From Cellulophaga fucicola (GTDB taxonomy: Bacteria > Bacteroidota > Bacteroidia > Flavobacteriales > Flavobacteriaceae), in assembly GCF_900119145.1 (NCBI RefSeq), contig NZ_FPIY01000001.1, positions 1,337,498-1,401,497 on the forward strand: a stretch of DNA of 64,000 nt, given 5' to 3'. The notes beneath the pieces are model-generated. The model was not told the DNA's origin. It was given only the letters and a program-made list of their open reading frames with translations, and searched no databases. Below are positions 26,998-35,839 of this stretch, piece after piece. Numbering within the stretch: position 1 is the first letter of the stretch; every line of letters starts with the position of its first letter. The position numbers were made by a program, and so were the translations under genes.

Positions 26998-29900
26998 ATG
27001 AGTTTCATTAATTCCGTGCTAAAGGCCTTTGTTGGTGATAAAGCCAAAAAAGATGTTAAGCAACTACAGCCTTTAGTTGACCAAATTAAAGCGTTTGAGC
27101 AAAGTTTAGAAGCAATTAGTTTAGATGAACTAAGGGCAAAAACTGTAACGTTTAAAGAAAAGTTACAGGCTGATACTAAAGAGTTAAATGATAAAATAGA
27201 TGCACTTAAGAAAGAAGTAGAAGCATCTACAGATATAGATAAGAACGAGGATATTTATACTGAAATAGACCGTTTAAAAGAAGAAGTATACAAAACATTA
27301 GAGGTTTCGTTAACAGAACTTTTACCAGAAGCTTTTGCTGTTGTAAAAGAAACTGCTAAACGTTTTACAAACAACACAACACTTACTGTTACCGCTACAG
27401 AATACGACAGACTTTTATCTGGCTCTAAAGACTACGTTTCTTTAGAAGGCGATAAAGCTCTTTGGAAAAACTCTTGGGATGCTGCTGGTAAGCAAGTAAC
27501 TTGGGACATGATACATTATGATGTACAGTTAATTGGCGGTATAGCATTGCACCAAGGTAAAATTGCAGAGATGCACACTGGTGAAGGTAAAACATTAGTA
27601 GCAACACTACCTGTTTACCTAAATGCACTAACTGGTAATGGTGTTCACCTTGTAACAGTTAACGATTACCTAGCAAAAAGGGATAGTGCATGGATGGCTC
27701 CTATTTTTCAGTTTCATGGATTTACAATTGACTGTATAGACCACCACCAACCTAATTCTGATGCACGTAGAGCTGCATACAACGCAGACATTACTTATGG
27801 TACAAATAACGAATTTGGTTTTGATTATTTGCGTGATAACATGGCACATTCACCATCAGACTTAGTACAACGCCCTCAAAACTTTGCTATTGTAGATGAA
27901 GTAGATTCTGTTTTAGTTGATGACGCACGTACACCATTAATTATATCTGGTCCTGTACCAGAAGGAGATAGACATGAATTTAACGAGCTTAAACCTAAGG
28001 TTGCAGATATCGTTAAAATTCAAAAACAATATCTTACTGGTGTTTTAGCTGAAGCTAAAAAATTAATTGCTAGTGGAGATACTAAAGAAGGTGGTTTTCA
28101 ATTACTACGTGTTTTCCGTGGTTTACCTAAAAATAAAGCTCTTATAAAATTCTTAAGTGAAGAAGGTATTAAGCAGTTGCTACAGAAAACAGAGAATTTC
28201 TATATGCAAGATAACAACCGTGAAATGCCTACGGTAGATGAAGAGTTGTTATTTGTTATTGATGAAAAAAATAATCAGATAGAATTAACAGATAAAGGAA
28301 TTAAACACATCTCTGGAGATGTAGATAGCGATTTCTTTATAATGCCTGATATTGGTGTAGAAATTGCACAAATAGAGAATCAAAATCTTGACATAGAAAA
28401 AGAAGCTGAACTTAAGGAAGAGTTATTTAAAGATTTTTCTATTAAGAGTGAGCGTATCCATACTATGAACCAATTACTAAAAGCTTATACTCTTTTTGAA
28501 AAAGATGTAGAGTACGTAGTAATGGACAATAAAGTAATGATTGTAGATGAGCAAACAGGTCGTATTATGGACGGTCGTCGTTACTCAGACGGTTTACATC
28601 AATCTATAGAAGCTAAAGAAAATGTAAAGATCGAAGCAATGACACAAACATTTGCTACTGTTACTTTACAAAACTACTTTAGAATGTACCACAAGTTAGC
28701 AGGTATGACGGGTACAGCCATTACAGAAGCAGGTGAATTCTGGGAAATATACAAGTTAGATGTTATGGAAATACCAACTAACAGACCAATTGCCCGTGAT
28801 GATAGAAACGATTTAATTTACAAAACAAAGAGAGAAAAGTACAATGCCATTATAGAAGAGGTAACAAAGCTTTCTCAATCAGGAAGACCAGTACTTATAG
28901 GTACTACATCTGTAGAAATATCAGAATTATTATCTAGAATGCTAACTATACGTAAAGTACCACATAATGTACTTAACGCTAAGTTACACAAGAGAGAAGC
29001 AGATGTTGTTGCAGAAGCAGGTAACGCTGGTATAGTAACAATTGCAACCAACATGGCAGGTCGTGGTACAGATATTAAATTATCTGATGCCGTTAAAGAA
29101 GCTGGCGGTTTAGCAATTGTAGGTACAGAAAGACATGACTCTAGACGTGTAGATAGACAGTTACGTGGTCGTGCAGGTCGTCAAGGAGATCCAGGAAGTT
29201 CTCAATTTTATGTTTCTTTAGAAGATAACCTTATGCGTTTATTTGGTTCTGATAGAGTTGCTAAGATGATGGACAGAATGGGCTTAGAAGATGGAGAAGT
29301 TATACAACATTCTATGATGACTAAGTCTATAGAACGTGCACAGAAAAAAGTTGAAGAAAATAACTTTGGAGTTCGTAAACGTTTATTAGAGTATGATGAT
29401 GTTATGAACGCCCAAAGGGAGGTTATATACAAGAGAAGACGCCATGCATTACAAGGTGAACGTTTAAAGTTAGATATTGCTAATATGATTTTTGATACCT
29501 GTGAGGTAATTGCAGAAGGAAATAAAGGCGCAAATGACTTTAAGAATTTTGAATTTGAACTGATTAAGTATTTCTCTATAACATCTCCTATTTCTGAAGA
29601 TGATTTTGCGAAAATGACTAGTCAGGATATTGCAAGTACCACTTACAAAGTGGTTTATGAGCACTACTTAAACAAAATGGAGCGTAATGCTGCTACTGCC
29701 CTGCCTGTTATTAAAAATGTATATGAAGATAACGGTAATAATTTTGAACGTATACAAGTACCTTTTACGGACGGAATTAAATCTTTAAATATTGTTACTA
29801 ATTTAAAAGATGCTTACGAAAGTAATGGTAAGCAATTGGTAAACGATTTTGAAAAGAATATAACTCTTGCTATTGTAGATGATGCTTGGAAAACACATTT

Positions 29901-30366
29901 ACGTAAAATGGATGAGCTTAAACAATCTGTACAATTAGCTGTTCACGAACAAAAAGATCCTCTATTAATTTATAAGTTTGAAGCTTTTGAACTTTTTAAA
30001 TCTATGATAGAAAACGTAAACAAAGAGGTTGTTTCTTTCTTGTTTAAAGGAGAATTACCAACAGGTGAATCATCAGACATACAAGAAGCTAGAACTATAA
30101 GAAAGCCAAAGGTTAACTTACAGACTACTAAAGAAGAAATACCTAACAGTGATGAGCTTGCTGCACAGAATAGAGCTGCAGGCCAATCTACATCTGGTAA
30201 CAATAGACCTGCTGTAACTGAAACTATTACAAGACAGAGTCCAAAAATTGGTAGAAACGATAGAGTTACAATTAAAAATGTAATGTCTGGAGATACTAAG
30301 GTTGTTAAGTTTAAACAAGCAGAGCCATTATTAACAAATGGTGAATGGGTATTAATTGAAGAATAA
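26998..30366 (+). CDS. secA: Preprotein translocase ATPase SecA
   Basis: 1122 residues, the normal size for Bacteroidota SecA, which carries an insertion in the nucleotide-binding region compared with E. coli (901). Walker [15 protein letters not shown] (about 188-201), Walker [21 protein letters not shown] and motif [12 protein letters not shown] are present. The C-terminus lacks the CxCx8CH zinc motif and instead ends in a small beta-rich segment ([20 protein letters not shown], then GEWVLIEE). SecA drives secretory preproteins through SecYEG, including the many signal-peptide proteins of this window. Confidence 0.97.
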   Translation: MSFINSVLKAFVGDKAKKDVKQLQPLVDQIKAFEQSLEAISLDELRAKTVTFKEKLQADTKELNDKIDALKKEVEASTDIDKNEDIYTEIDRLKEEVYKTLEVSLTELLPEAFAVVKETAKRFTNNTTLTVTATEYDRLLSGSKDYVSLEGDKALWKNSWDAAGKQVTWDMIHYDVQLIGGIALHQGKIAEMHTGEGKTLVATLPVYLNALTGNGVHLVTVNDYLAKRDSAWMAPIFQFHGFTIDCIDHHQPNSDARRAAYNADITYGTNNEFGFDYLRDNMAHSPSDLVQRPQNFAIVDEVDSVLVDDARTPLIISGPVPEGDRHEFNELKPKVADIVKIQKQYLTGVLAEAKKLIASGDTKEGGFQLLRVFRGLPKNKALIKFLSEEGIKQLLQKTENFYMQDNNREMPTVDEELLFVIDEKNNQIELTDKGIKHISGDVDSDFFIMPDIGVEIAQIENQNLDIEKEAELKEELFKDFSIKSERIHTMNQLLKAYTLFEKDVEYVVMDNKVMIVDEQTGRIMDGRRYSDGLHQSIEAKENVKIEAMTQTFATVTLQNYFRMYHKLAGMTGTAITEAGEFWEIYKLDVMEIPTNRPIARDDRNDLIYKTKREKYNAIIEEVTKLSQSGRPVLIGTTSVEISELLSRMLTIRKVPHNVLNAKLHKREADVVAEAGNAGIVTIATNMAGRGTDIKLSDAVKEAGGLAIVGTERHDSRRVDRQLRGRAGRQGDPGSSQFYVSLEDNLMRLFGSDRVAKMMDRMGLEDGEVIQHSMMTKSIERAQKKVEENNFGVRKRLLEYDDVMNAQREVIYKRRRHALQGERLKLDIANMIFDTCEVIAEGNKGANDFKNFEFELIKYFSITSPISEDDFAKMTSQDIASTTYKVVYEHYLNKMERNAATALPVIKNVYEDNGNNFERIQVPFTDGIKSLNIVTNLKDAYESNGKQLVNDFEKNITLAIVDDAWKTHLRKMDELKQSVQLAVHEQKDPLLIYKFEAFELFKSMIENVNKEVVSFLFKGELPTGESSDIQEARTIRKPKVNLQTTKEEIPNSDELAAQNRAAGQSTSGNNRPAVTETITRQSPKIGRNDRVTIKNVMSGDTKVVKFKQAEPLLTNGEWVLIEE

Positions 30367-30385
30367 ATACCTTAAAATATAAAAT

Positions 30386-30415
30386 AAAAAAGCTGCTCTA
30401 TAGAGCAGCTTTTTT
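30386..30415 (+). terminator. Rho-independent terminator after secA
   Basis: Palindrome AAAGCTGCTCTA / TAGAGCAGCTTT with flanking A and T tracts, 20 bases after the secA stop. Confidence 0.9.
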
Positions 30416-30459
30416 ATTTTATATACACAGTTAAAAATAACTGCTGTACAGTTATTGTG

Positions 30460-30579
30460 TTATTTCTTAAACCTCTTATTACGACGCACAGGAACTTTAA
30501 TTGCACGTACAGATGGTTTATTGTTATGTAACAAACCAATACTAATGGCTGCTATACTTACTAAAGTTATATATATCAT
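30460..30579 (-). CDS. 39-residue basic membrane-associated protein
   Basis: MIYITLVSIAAISIGLLHNN has a hydrophobic helix (about 3-17) and is followed by a strongly basic tail (KPSVRAIKVPVRRNKRFKK). It starts two bases after the stop of the divergent member of the small secreted-protein family (30582), so the pair is probably one transcript. The mature tail is as basic as the C-termini of that family but is not clearly homologous. The ATG and stop are intact; otherwise unsupported. Confidence 0.5.
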   Translation of the reverse strand: MIYITLVSIAAISIGLLHNNKPSVRAIKVPVRRNKRFKK

Positions 30580-30581
30580 AA

Positions 30582-30824
30582 TTAAACTAATTTTGCTTTA
30601 TTTCCCTTTGTTACAAAAGATAACTCTTTTGTTATTTTGGCATTCTTAATTAAATACAAACGCACTACGCTATTGTTAACTGTTTTTTCTAAAATAGTAG
30701 AACTCTTTACAATTTTAGTTACCGCAACAGCAATTACCTTTTTTTGTGGCTGTCTATCAGCTTTTTGAGCTTGAACAGATAATGATACACATAAAATAAA
30801 AAATAATGTTGCTAAAGTTTTCAT
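30582..30824 (-). CDS. Small secreted basic protein, diverged member of the four-gene family
   Basis: 80 residues: signal peptide MKTLATLFFILCVSLSVQAQ and a mature part of about 60 residues with VVRLYLIKNAKITKELSFVT and a basic end. It aligns with the three genes at 31059, 31557 and 32046 in signal-peptide length, the VARLYKFKN-type core and the KSKxA-type terminus, but with much lower identity. No Cys. Function unknown. Confidence 0.7.
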   Translation of the reverse strand: MKTLATLFFILCVSLSVQAQKADRQPQKKVIAVAVTKIVKSSTILEKTVNNSVVRLYLIKNAKITKELSFVTKGNKAKLV

Positions 30825-31058
30825 AACTAAGGTCTTAATTTTTATATAAAGTTAAGACGGGTAGCAACGCTCTCTTTTTCAAACTCGTTCAAAAACACTT
30901 TTTTATCGTTATACAGCAATAACTTGGATGAACTACCTAATTGTAAACCAGATAACTAACTACGTATATCTGTTAATCGGCATAATGTGCTTTTAATCGA
31001 ACTAAAATACTAAACTCTTATTTATCAGTAGATTAAAATATAAACTCAATTCTAATTA

Positions 31059-31295
31059 TTAAGCCATTTTAGACTTGCTACGCTTTGTAGAGAAGGCTAA
31101 TGCGTTTTTCACCTTAGAGTTTTTAAACTTATACAAACGTGCTACTTCAGTTTCTTTGCTTAAAACTTCTTTCTTAGTTTCTGAAACTTTTACCTCTTTA
31201 GTTATTGTTTTTAATACTGGTGTAACATTAGCTTCTTGTGCTTGTGCTGCAACTCCAATAAAAAGAACGAATAATAAAGTAATAATAGTTTTCAT
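31059..31295 (-). CDS. Small secreted basic protein, family copy 1
   Basis: 78 residues from the ATG at 31295; an upstream in-frame ATG at 31361 would add 22 residues that precede and spoil the signal peptide. Signal peptide MKTIITLLFVLFIGVAAQAQ, then a charged helix (EVKVSETKKEVLSKET), then EVARLYKFKNSKVKNALAF and STKRSKSKMA. The mature protein is about 58 residues, basic and free of Cys, so it may be periplasmic or extracellular. It is one of three close tandem copies about 490 bases apart. Confidence 0.75.
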   Translation of the reverse strand: MKTIITLLFVLFIGVAAQAQEANVTPVLKTITKEVKVSETKKEVLSKETEVARLYKFKNSKVKNALAFSTKRSKSKMA

Positions 31296-31460
31296 AGTAA
31301 CATTGTTTTGATACTGTAAAATTACTACCAACATAAGCCTGCAGAAATCTAAATCGCCCAAACACCCTCATTTTTCGGTATTTGACAAAAAGATAGATAA
31401 GGTGTAAAAAATCCTCGATAACGGTAAAATGAAAAAAATCTGCTAATCGGTGTTACGTGC
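31296..31460 (-). promoter_or_regulatory. Conserved upstream region of family copy 1
   Basis: About 165 bases upstream align almost without gaps to the region upstream of copy 3 (32283-32447). The 40 bases next to the ATG are identical. Farther up, blocks ACCGAAAAAT, TTTACCGTT and ATTAG-AGATTT are shared. TAGATTT[C/A] resembles a -7 element. The repeated ACCG elements look like operator half-sites, but no regulator can be named. Confidence 0.55.
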
Positions 31461-31556
31461 AGTACAACTGATATTGTGTGGTGTAGAAAATAATTTTAAA
31501 AGAATAATGAGAAAAAAAATATGAAGAAAACAAAATTGAAAGCTGTACTTATTTAA

Positions 31557-31793
31557 TTAAGCTACTTTAGACTTACTACGTTTTGTAGAGAAAGCCAACG
31601 CACTTTTAATTTTAGAATTTTTAAACTTATATAAACGTGCTACTTCTACTTTTTCTTGTAAAGCATCCTTTTTAACTTCTGTTGCTTTAACCTCTTTAGC
31701 TTCTATTTTTAAAACTGAAGTAGTTTTAGCTTCTTGTGCTTGAGCAGTAAATCCTAAAGTGATAATAAATAATAAAGAGATAATAGCTTTCAT
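31557..31793 (-). CDS. Small secreted basic protein, family copy 2
   Basis: 78 residues from the ATG at 31793 (an in-frame ATG at 31829 adds 12 residues before the signal peptide and is unlikely). Signal peptide MKAIISLLFIITLGFTAQAQ; core KEVKATEVKKDALQEK identical to copy 3 over most positions; C-terminus VARLYKFKNSKIKSALAF then STKRSKSKVA. Its upstream region differs from those of copies 1 and 3, although ACCG elements occur there in the opposite orientation, so it may be regulated differently. Confidence 0.75.
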   Translation of the reverse strand: MKAIISLLFIITLGFTAQAQEAKTTSVLKIEAKEVKATEVKKDALQEKVEVARLYKFKNSKIKSALAFSTKRSKSKVA

Positions 31794-32045
31794 AATGTTT
31801 TTCTTTTGTTCTACAAATTTACAGACCATACAAGCCCAAAATGGACATCTGTAGTTTAGTACCGTTAAACTGTCTGTGAATGGTAATCTTATAAGTGTAG
31901 ATGAAATTGACCGCTATTGGCTGACAAACAGTAAAAAACCTGTTACCGATAATTAGTGCATTTTATCTAGAAATGCTACTTATATCAACCCATAAAAAAT
32001 GAAAAATGTGTTTCTCTAAAGAACTTAGAGATTTATTAAAAAGAA

Positions 32046-32282
32046 TTAAGCTACTTTAGATTTGTTACGTTTTGTAGAGAAAGCTAATGCCTTTTTAATT
32101 TTAGAATTTTTAAACTTGTACAAACGTGCTACTTCTGCTTTTTCTTGTAAAGCATCCTTTTTAACTTCTGTTGCTTTAACCTCTTTAGTTTCAATCTTTA
32201 CAACTGGAGTAACGTTAGCTTCTTGTGCCTGTGCAGATAATCCAATAAAAAGAACAAATAATAAAGTGATAATAGCTTTCAT
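32046..32282 (-). CDS. Small secreted basic protein, family copy 3
   Basis: 78 residues from the ATG at 32282. Signal peptide MKAIITLLFVLFIGLSAQAQ; mature part EANVTPVVKIETKEVKATEV onward, ending ALAFSTKRNKSKVA. It resembles copy 1 in the signal peptide and first mature residues and copy 2 in the middle, as if segments had been exchanged. No Cys, no known domain. All four genes point leftward. Confidence 0.75.
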   Translation of the reverse strand: MKAIITLLFVLFIGLSAQAQEANVTPVVKIETKEVKATEVKKDALQEKAEVARLYKFKNSKIKKALAFSTKRNKSKVA

Positions 32283-32447
32283 AGTAACATTGTTTTGATA
32301 CTGTAAAATTACTACCAACCTTGTCCTTGTTAAATCTAAATCGCTTAAACCGACTTATTTTTCGGTGTCTGATAAAAGTATTGATGAAGTGTAAATTATC
32401 TTCGACAACGGTAAAAACACTAAAATCTACTAATCGATTTAAAGTGT
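32283..32447 (-). promoter_or_regulatory. Conserved upstream region of family copy 3
   Basis: This aligns over about 165 bases with the region upstream of copy 1. Conserved blocks, minus strand: TTTACCGTTGTCGA, ACACCGAAAAATA, GCGATTTAGATTT, and 40 identical bases before the ATG. That non-coding DNA is this well kept suggests a common regulated promoter and leader. Confidence 0.55.
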
Positions 32448-32465
32448 ATTTAAACCTATTTTCAA

Positions 32466-33173
32466 CTACTTTATATGAAGTAAAAGATTTGGATTTGGGC
32501 AGTTTTTAGCATAAAAGGCAACATCTTTGGCACTGCAAACCCCTGGATAATCTCCTTTATTCTCCTCTATATCTACTATCAACTGAAAATGCAAATGTGG
32601 TGCGTAGCCTACATTAACATCAGCTGTACCCAAAGTACCTATAACAGATCCTTTACTGTATTCCTTACCTATATAAATGTTATCTAAGGATGAAAGCGCT
32701 AAATGACCATAAAGAGAATAAAAGTCTACACCATTTACTATGTGTTTTAAAATTATGGTTGGCCCGTAATCTCCAGTTACGGCATTATTCTTAAAACTAT
32801 GTACAACTCCATTTAATGGCGCTATAACTTTAGTTCCTGCCTTAGCCCAAAAATCTACACCTAAATGTATATCTCTTGCAACCTCAACTTCTTTAGAGAA
32901 ATTAGCATTTTTAGCATACAAATTTCTTTTTTCTAAATAACCACCATAAGCAACTGTACTATTAGTAGCTTCTAAAATTTTCTGAATATAAGATTCACAA
33001 TCATCTGCATTTGTAATATCTACATTTTCTAACTCTTTATTAGTCGTAGATAAGTCTAATGCAACATATGTATCTGTACTATTATCTGTATCTAGAATAG
33101 AAACAAAGCCTGTAGTTATACTTTCTAATAATTTATCTATATTTTGCATAAAGCCAAAAGTTAATCTTTTCAA
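32466..33173 (-). CDS. M23 family peptidase domain protein without signal peptide
   Basis: 235 residues. M23 domain at about 105-225: HLGVDFWAKAGTKV holds the first His and Asp, SLYGHLA the next His and PHLHFQL the last HxH, so all zinc ligands are there. The N-terminal 100 residues form no recognised domain and there is no signal peptide or membrane segment, unlike a typical cell-wall hydrolase. The start at 33173 is MKRLTFGF; a later Met nine codons in (MQNIDKLL) is equally possible. It may act after non-classical export or on a cytoplasmic substrate; unknown. Confidence 0.8.
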   Translation of the reverse strand: MKRLTFGFMQNIDKLLESITTGFVSILDTDNSTDTYVALDLSTTNKELENVDITNADDCESYIQKILEATNSTVAYGGYLEKRNLYAKNANFSKEVEVARDIHLGVDFWAKAGTKVIAPLNGVVHSFKNNAVTGDYGPTIILKHIVNGVDFYSLYGHLALSSLDNIYIGKEYSKGSVIGTLGTADVNVGYAPHLHFQLIVDIEENKGDYPGVCSAKDVAFYAKNCPNPNLLLHIK

Positions 33174-33236
33174 AAAAAGTTATACTAGTTGTAAGTATCT
33201 TTAATTGTAGGCCACTAAATTAAAAAAAGGAAGTTT

Positions 33237-33902
33237 ATGAAAATAGCAAAAATTGCATTTGTATTATGCACTATATTAATATCTACAAGCTGTTCATCTA
33301 AAAACAAGATTAAAGATGAAGCAAAAGCTACTACAGAAACTGTAGATCAAGATTTAAGTAAATATGAAACTGCTTATTTTGCTAGTGGTTGTTTTTGGTG
33401 TGTAGAAGCCGTTTTTGAAAGTGTTAAGGGTGTTAAAGAAGTTGTTTCTGGTTACGCAGGTGGCACAGAAAAAAACCCAACTTACGAGCAAGTAGGTAGC
33501 GGAAAGAGTACACACGCAGAAGCTGTAGTTGTTTATTACAATCCTAAAGAAGTTTCTTTTGCTACTTTGGTTAAAGTATTCTTTGGCTCGCAAGACCCTA
33601 CAACACTTAATCGTCAAGGACCAGATAGAGGTACTCAGTATAGATCTATTGCTTTTTATAAAAATAAGAGTGAGAAGAAAATAATAACAGATTATATTAC
33701 TAAACTAACTAACGATAAGATATTTAGCAATAAAATTGTAACAGAGGTAACTGCTTTTACAACTTTTTACGAGGCAGAAGGATATCATCAAGATTACGAA
33801 AAGAAACACCCTAACAACTCGTATATTAAAAATGTATCTGTTCCTAGATTAAACAGATTTAAGAGTAAATTTCCTGATTTACTTAAGAAAAATGCTCATT
33901 AA
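33237..33902 (+). CDS. msrA: Peptide-methionine (S)-S-oxide reductase, lipoprotein form
   Basis: 221 residues. Lipobox STSC with Cys19, then a linker, then the MsrA domain from about 45: FASGCFWCVEAVFE has the catalytic Cys52, and GYAGG, SGKSTHAEAV and DPTTLNRQGPDRGTQYRS are standard. It repairs methionine-S-sulfoxide, here in the periplasm because it is lipid-anchored. A GGAAG sequence just before the ATG is one of the few Shine-Dalgarno-like sites in the window. It is convergent with the DUF4097 gene. Confidence 0.93.
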   Translation: MKIAKIAFVLCTILISTSCSSKNKIKDEAKATTETVDQDLSKYETAYFASGCFWCVEAVFESVKGVKEVVSGYAGGTEKNPTYEQVGSGKSTHAEAVVVYYNPKEVSFATLVKVFFGSQDPTTLNRQGPDRGTQYRSIAFYKNKSEKKIITDYITKLTNDKIFSNKIVTEVTAFTTFYEAEGYHQDYEKKHPNNSYIKNVSVPRLNRFKSKFPDLLKKNAH

Positions 33903-33909
33903 TTAGGTA

Positions 33910-35280
33910 TTACTTTAGAACAACGTCGCTATAAGAGGCTTCTATATTTACAGACTTACTTGTATTTTTAGAAATATTATACCCTTTGTGTACTGTTATA
34001 TTCTGATTTGTTGTTTTTGTTAAAGACAATGTTGCAGGTGATAATAAATTAGATGATTTACCTTTTACATATATAGAATAAGACGATTTTGGTAAAACGG
34101 CTTCTAATTCGCCACTTGTTATAGTGATGTCTAAATCTTCAAAATTTGAAGAAATAGATTTTATACGCACAGTACCAAAATCGTTTTTTATAAAAGCAGA
34201 TTTTAATAAGTTCTCTATTTCTATATTAGAAGACACAGCACTTAAAGTTAATTCTCTCACTTGCTTTAAATCTACATTTTTAGCATAGCTAGTTTTAAGT
34301 TGCCCAACATTCCAATTAGTTACATAAACAGGAGAATAAGACGCATTTACATACGTCTTATCACCATTTATAGTTGTAGCTAGCAAACTTGCGTAAGACA
34401 AGTTTGCGTTAATATTAGTTGTATTCTCTGCTAGTTTTACTTTACCGTGACGTACGTCCATCTTAATTGTAGCAGACTTAGGCATTTTTATCTTAATCGT
34501 TTTTTTAATCTTTAAATTCTTTGCTTCGCCATCTAAAGAAATATAAAAGGTGTTTGGATTAGAGTAAAATGTATTTGTATTAAAATGTATTGTATCTAAT
34601 TTAATGGCTTTAGATTTTATCTTTTCTGCCATAATTTTAGATTTGATCTTTATTAGTTCAGACTTTTTCTGAACCTCAGCTACCCATTTTTTTATTTCTG
34701 CTTCGTTTTTAGCTCCCATATCTTTTTGGAAGTTTTGTTGCCATTTAAGAATATATTCTTTCCCGTTTTTCTCATATTCTTCATAATCAAAATCAGCAAA
34801 TTTAAAATCCTTGTCACTTAATAAAGAACTAATTACTATAGTGTCCATTTGCATATTATCTATATCAAACTGTATACTGTCTAAATCATAAGACATACGC
34901 AAAGGAAAACTAGAGCTATTAAAATGTATGGGACGCGAATTAACAAAGGTGTCTGTTTTACTATAAAATTTACTTGAGTTTCCTCCTGTAGATACACTCA
35001 CCTTTTTAGAATTCCCTAGAATGTCCATTTGGTTGCGAGTAAAATATTTCTCTGCCTCTTCTTTAGACATCCCTTCTACTTCTATTGTAGCTTCAATTTG
35101 TATTACATCTTTGTTCCAAGTATCAAACTCTATGTCTGCATTGTTTGTATTTAGATCTAGTACAGCATCTTTATCAACATTAAAAACTTCTTTAAAAGTC
35201 TTTGTTTGTTTTTGCGCGTGCATATTTACACAAGTAAATAGGGTTACTACCACTAGGCTTTTATATACTAATTGTTTCAT
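33910..35280 (-). CDS. Secreted beta-repeat protein, DUF4097-like
   Basis: 456 residues with a signal peptide (about 1-22, ending VNMHAQ). The C-terminal two thirds are short beta strands in the DUF4097 pattern (VDVRHGKVKLAENTTNINANLSY shortened; LKQVRELTLSAVSSNIEIENLL), the putative-adhesin beta-helix often encoded with ECF sigma systems. An unusual helical, Lys-rich stretch (about 160-215) interrupts it. The start overlaps the end of the anti-sigma gene by 20 bases, so all three genes of this cassette are coupled. Confidence 0.8.
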   Translation of the reverse strand: MKQLVYKSLVVVTLFTCVNMHAQKQTKTFKEVFNVDKDAVLDLNTNNADIEFDTWNKDVIQIEATIEVEGMSKEEAEKYFTRNQMDILGNSKKVSVSTGGNSSKFYSKTDTFVNSRPIHFNSSSFPLRMSYDLDSIQFDIDNMQMDTIVISSLLSDKDFKFADFDYEEYEKNGKEYILKWQQNFQKDMGAKNEAEIKKWVAEVQKKSELIKIKSKIMAEKIKSKAIKLDTIHFNTNTFYSNPNTFYISLDGEAKNLKIKKTIKIKMPKSATIKMDVRHGKVKLAENTTNINANLSYASLLATTINGDKTYVNASYSPVYVTNWNVGQLKTSYAKNVDLKQVRELTLSAVSSNIEIENLLKSAFIKNDFGTVRIKSISSNFEDLDITITSGELEAVLPKSSYSIYVKGKSSNLLSPATLSLTKTTNQNITVHKGYNISKNTSKSVNIEASYSDVVLK

Positions 35281-35839
35281 TTTTGGTGCTTTTTAATTCG
35301 TTTAACTTTTTTCTTAATTTTTGCAATAACTGTAAACGCAATTGCAGGTTGTTAATTAATGCAGATATTAATTGATCATTAGGCCCAATGGTATTTAATT
35401 CTGTATTTAGTTTTTGGTATTCTGTATGTAACTCTGCTAAGTGTAACATATAGCCATCTACCAATGCTTTGTTAGTGTCTGACACTTGTAATTGTGACAA
35501 CTCTAAATTTATATGTACTTGATAATAATCTTCAATCTTTTTTAAATCTGGTGATAAGGCTCCTAACGTAATACCATCTTTTTCTTTAGCTGGTTTCTCT
35601 GTATCTACAATTGTAGTTTCTGTAGAAGTAACTTTAGTTTGCATTACATATACCATTAGAGATATGCCTAATAGTAAAATTATACTTGCAGCTACTTTAT
35701 AAACAGACCAATTTATATTTTTAGATGCAAGTATACTTGCGTTTAACTTATCCTCAAACTTAGAGATATGTCCCGCTGGCATTTTATACTGTTCCTTAGC
35801 TCTTTCGGCTTCAAATAATTTTCTAAGATCCTGTCCCAT
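35261..35839 (-). CDS. Membrane anti-sigma factor (predicted)
   Basis: 192 residues. A cytoplasmic N-terminal part of about 50 residues (LRKLFEAERAKEQYKMPAGH), one transmembrane helix (VAASIILLLGISLMVYVMQT, about 49-68) and a periplasmic helical coil (about 95-190). No zinc motif is visible. It overlaps the sigma factor by 17 bases and the DUF4097 gene by 20 bases, the arrangement of ECF anti-sigma genes. Identification rests on position and topology. Confidence 0.75.
   Translation of the reverse strand: MGQDLRKLFEAERAKEQYKMPAGHISKFEDKLNASILASKNINWSVYKVAASIILLLGISLMVYVMQTKVTSTETTIVDTEKPAKEKDGITLGALSPDLKKIEDYYQVHINLELSQLQVSDTNKALVDGYMLHLAELHTEYQKLNTELNTIGPNDQLISALINNLQLRLQLLQKLRKKLNELKSTKNETISI

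Larger units (their letters stand above)
31059..32282 (-). repeat. Tandem gene array of three paralogous small secreted proteins
   Basis: Three gene-plus-upstream units start at 31059, 31557 and 32046 (periods 498 and 489 bases). Coding parts align along their whole length; copies 1 and 3 also share their upstream DNA. The diverged fourth gene at 30582 continues the array. Confidence 0.8.

Noticed and set aside
30455..30649. Plus-strand ORF of 64 codons after secA
   Set aside because: It covers the minus-strand 39-residue gene and the end of the diverged family member, and has a hydrophobic, low-information sequence with no conserved motif.
31075..31311. Plus-strand ORFs of 78 codons opposite family copies 1 and 3
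   Set aside because: Same frame reflection occurs in both copies because the DNA is duplicated; the minus strand has signal peptides and conserved residues, the plus strand does not.
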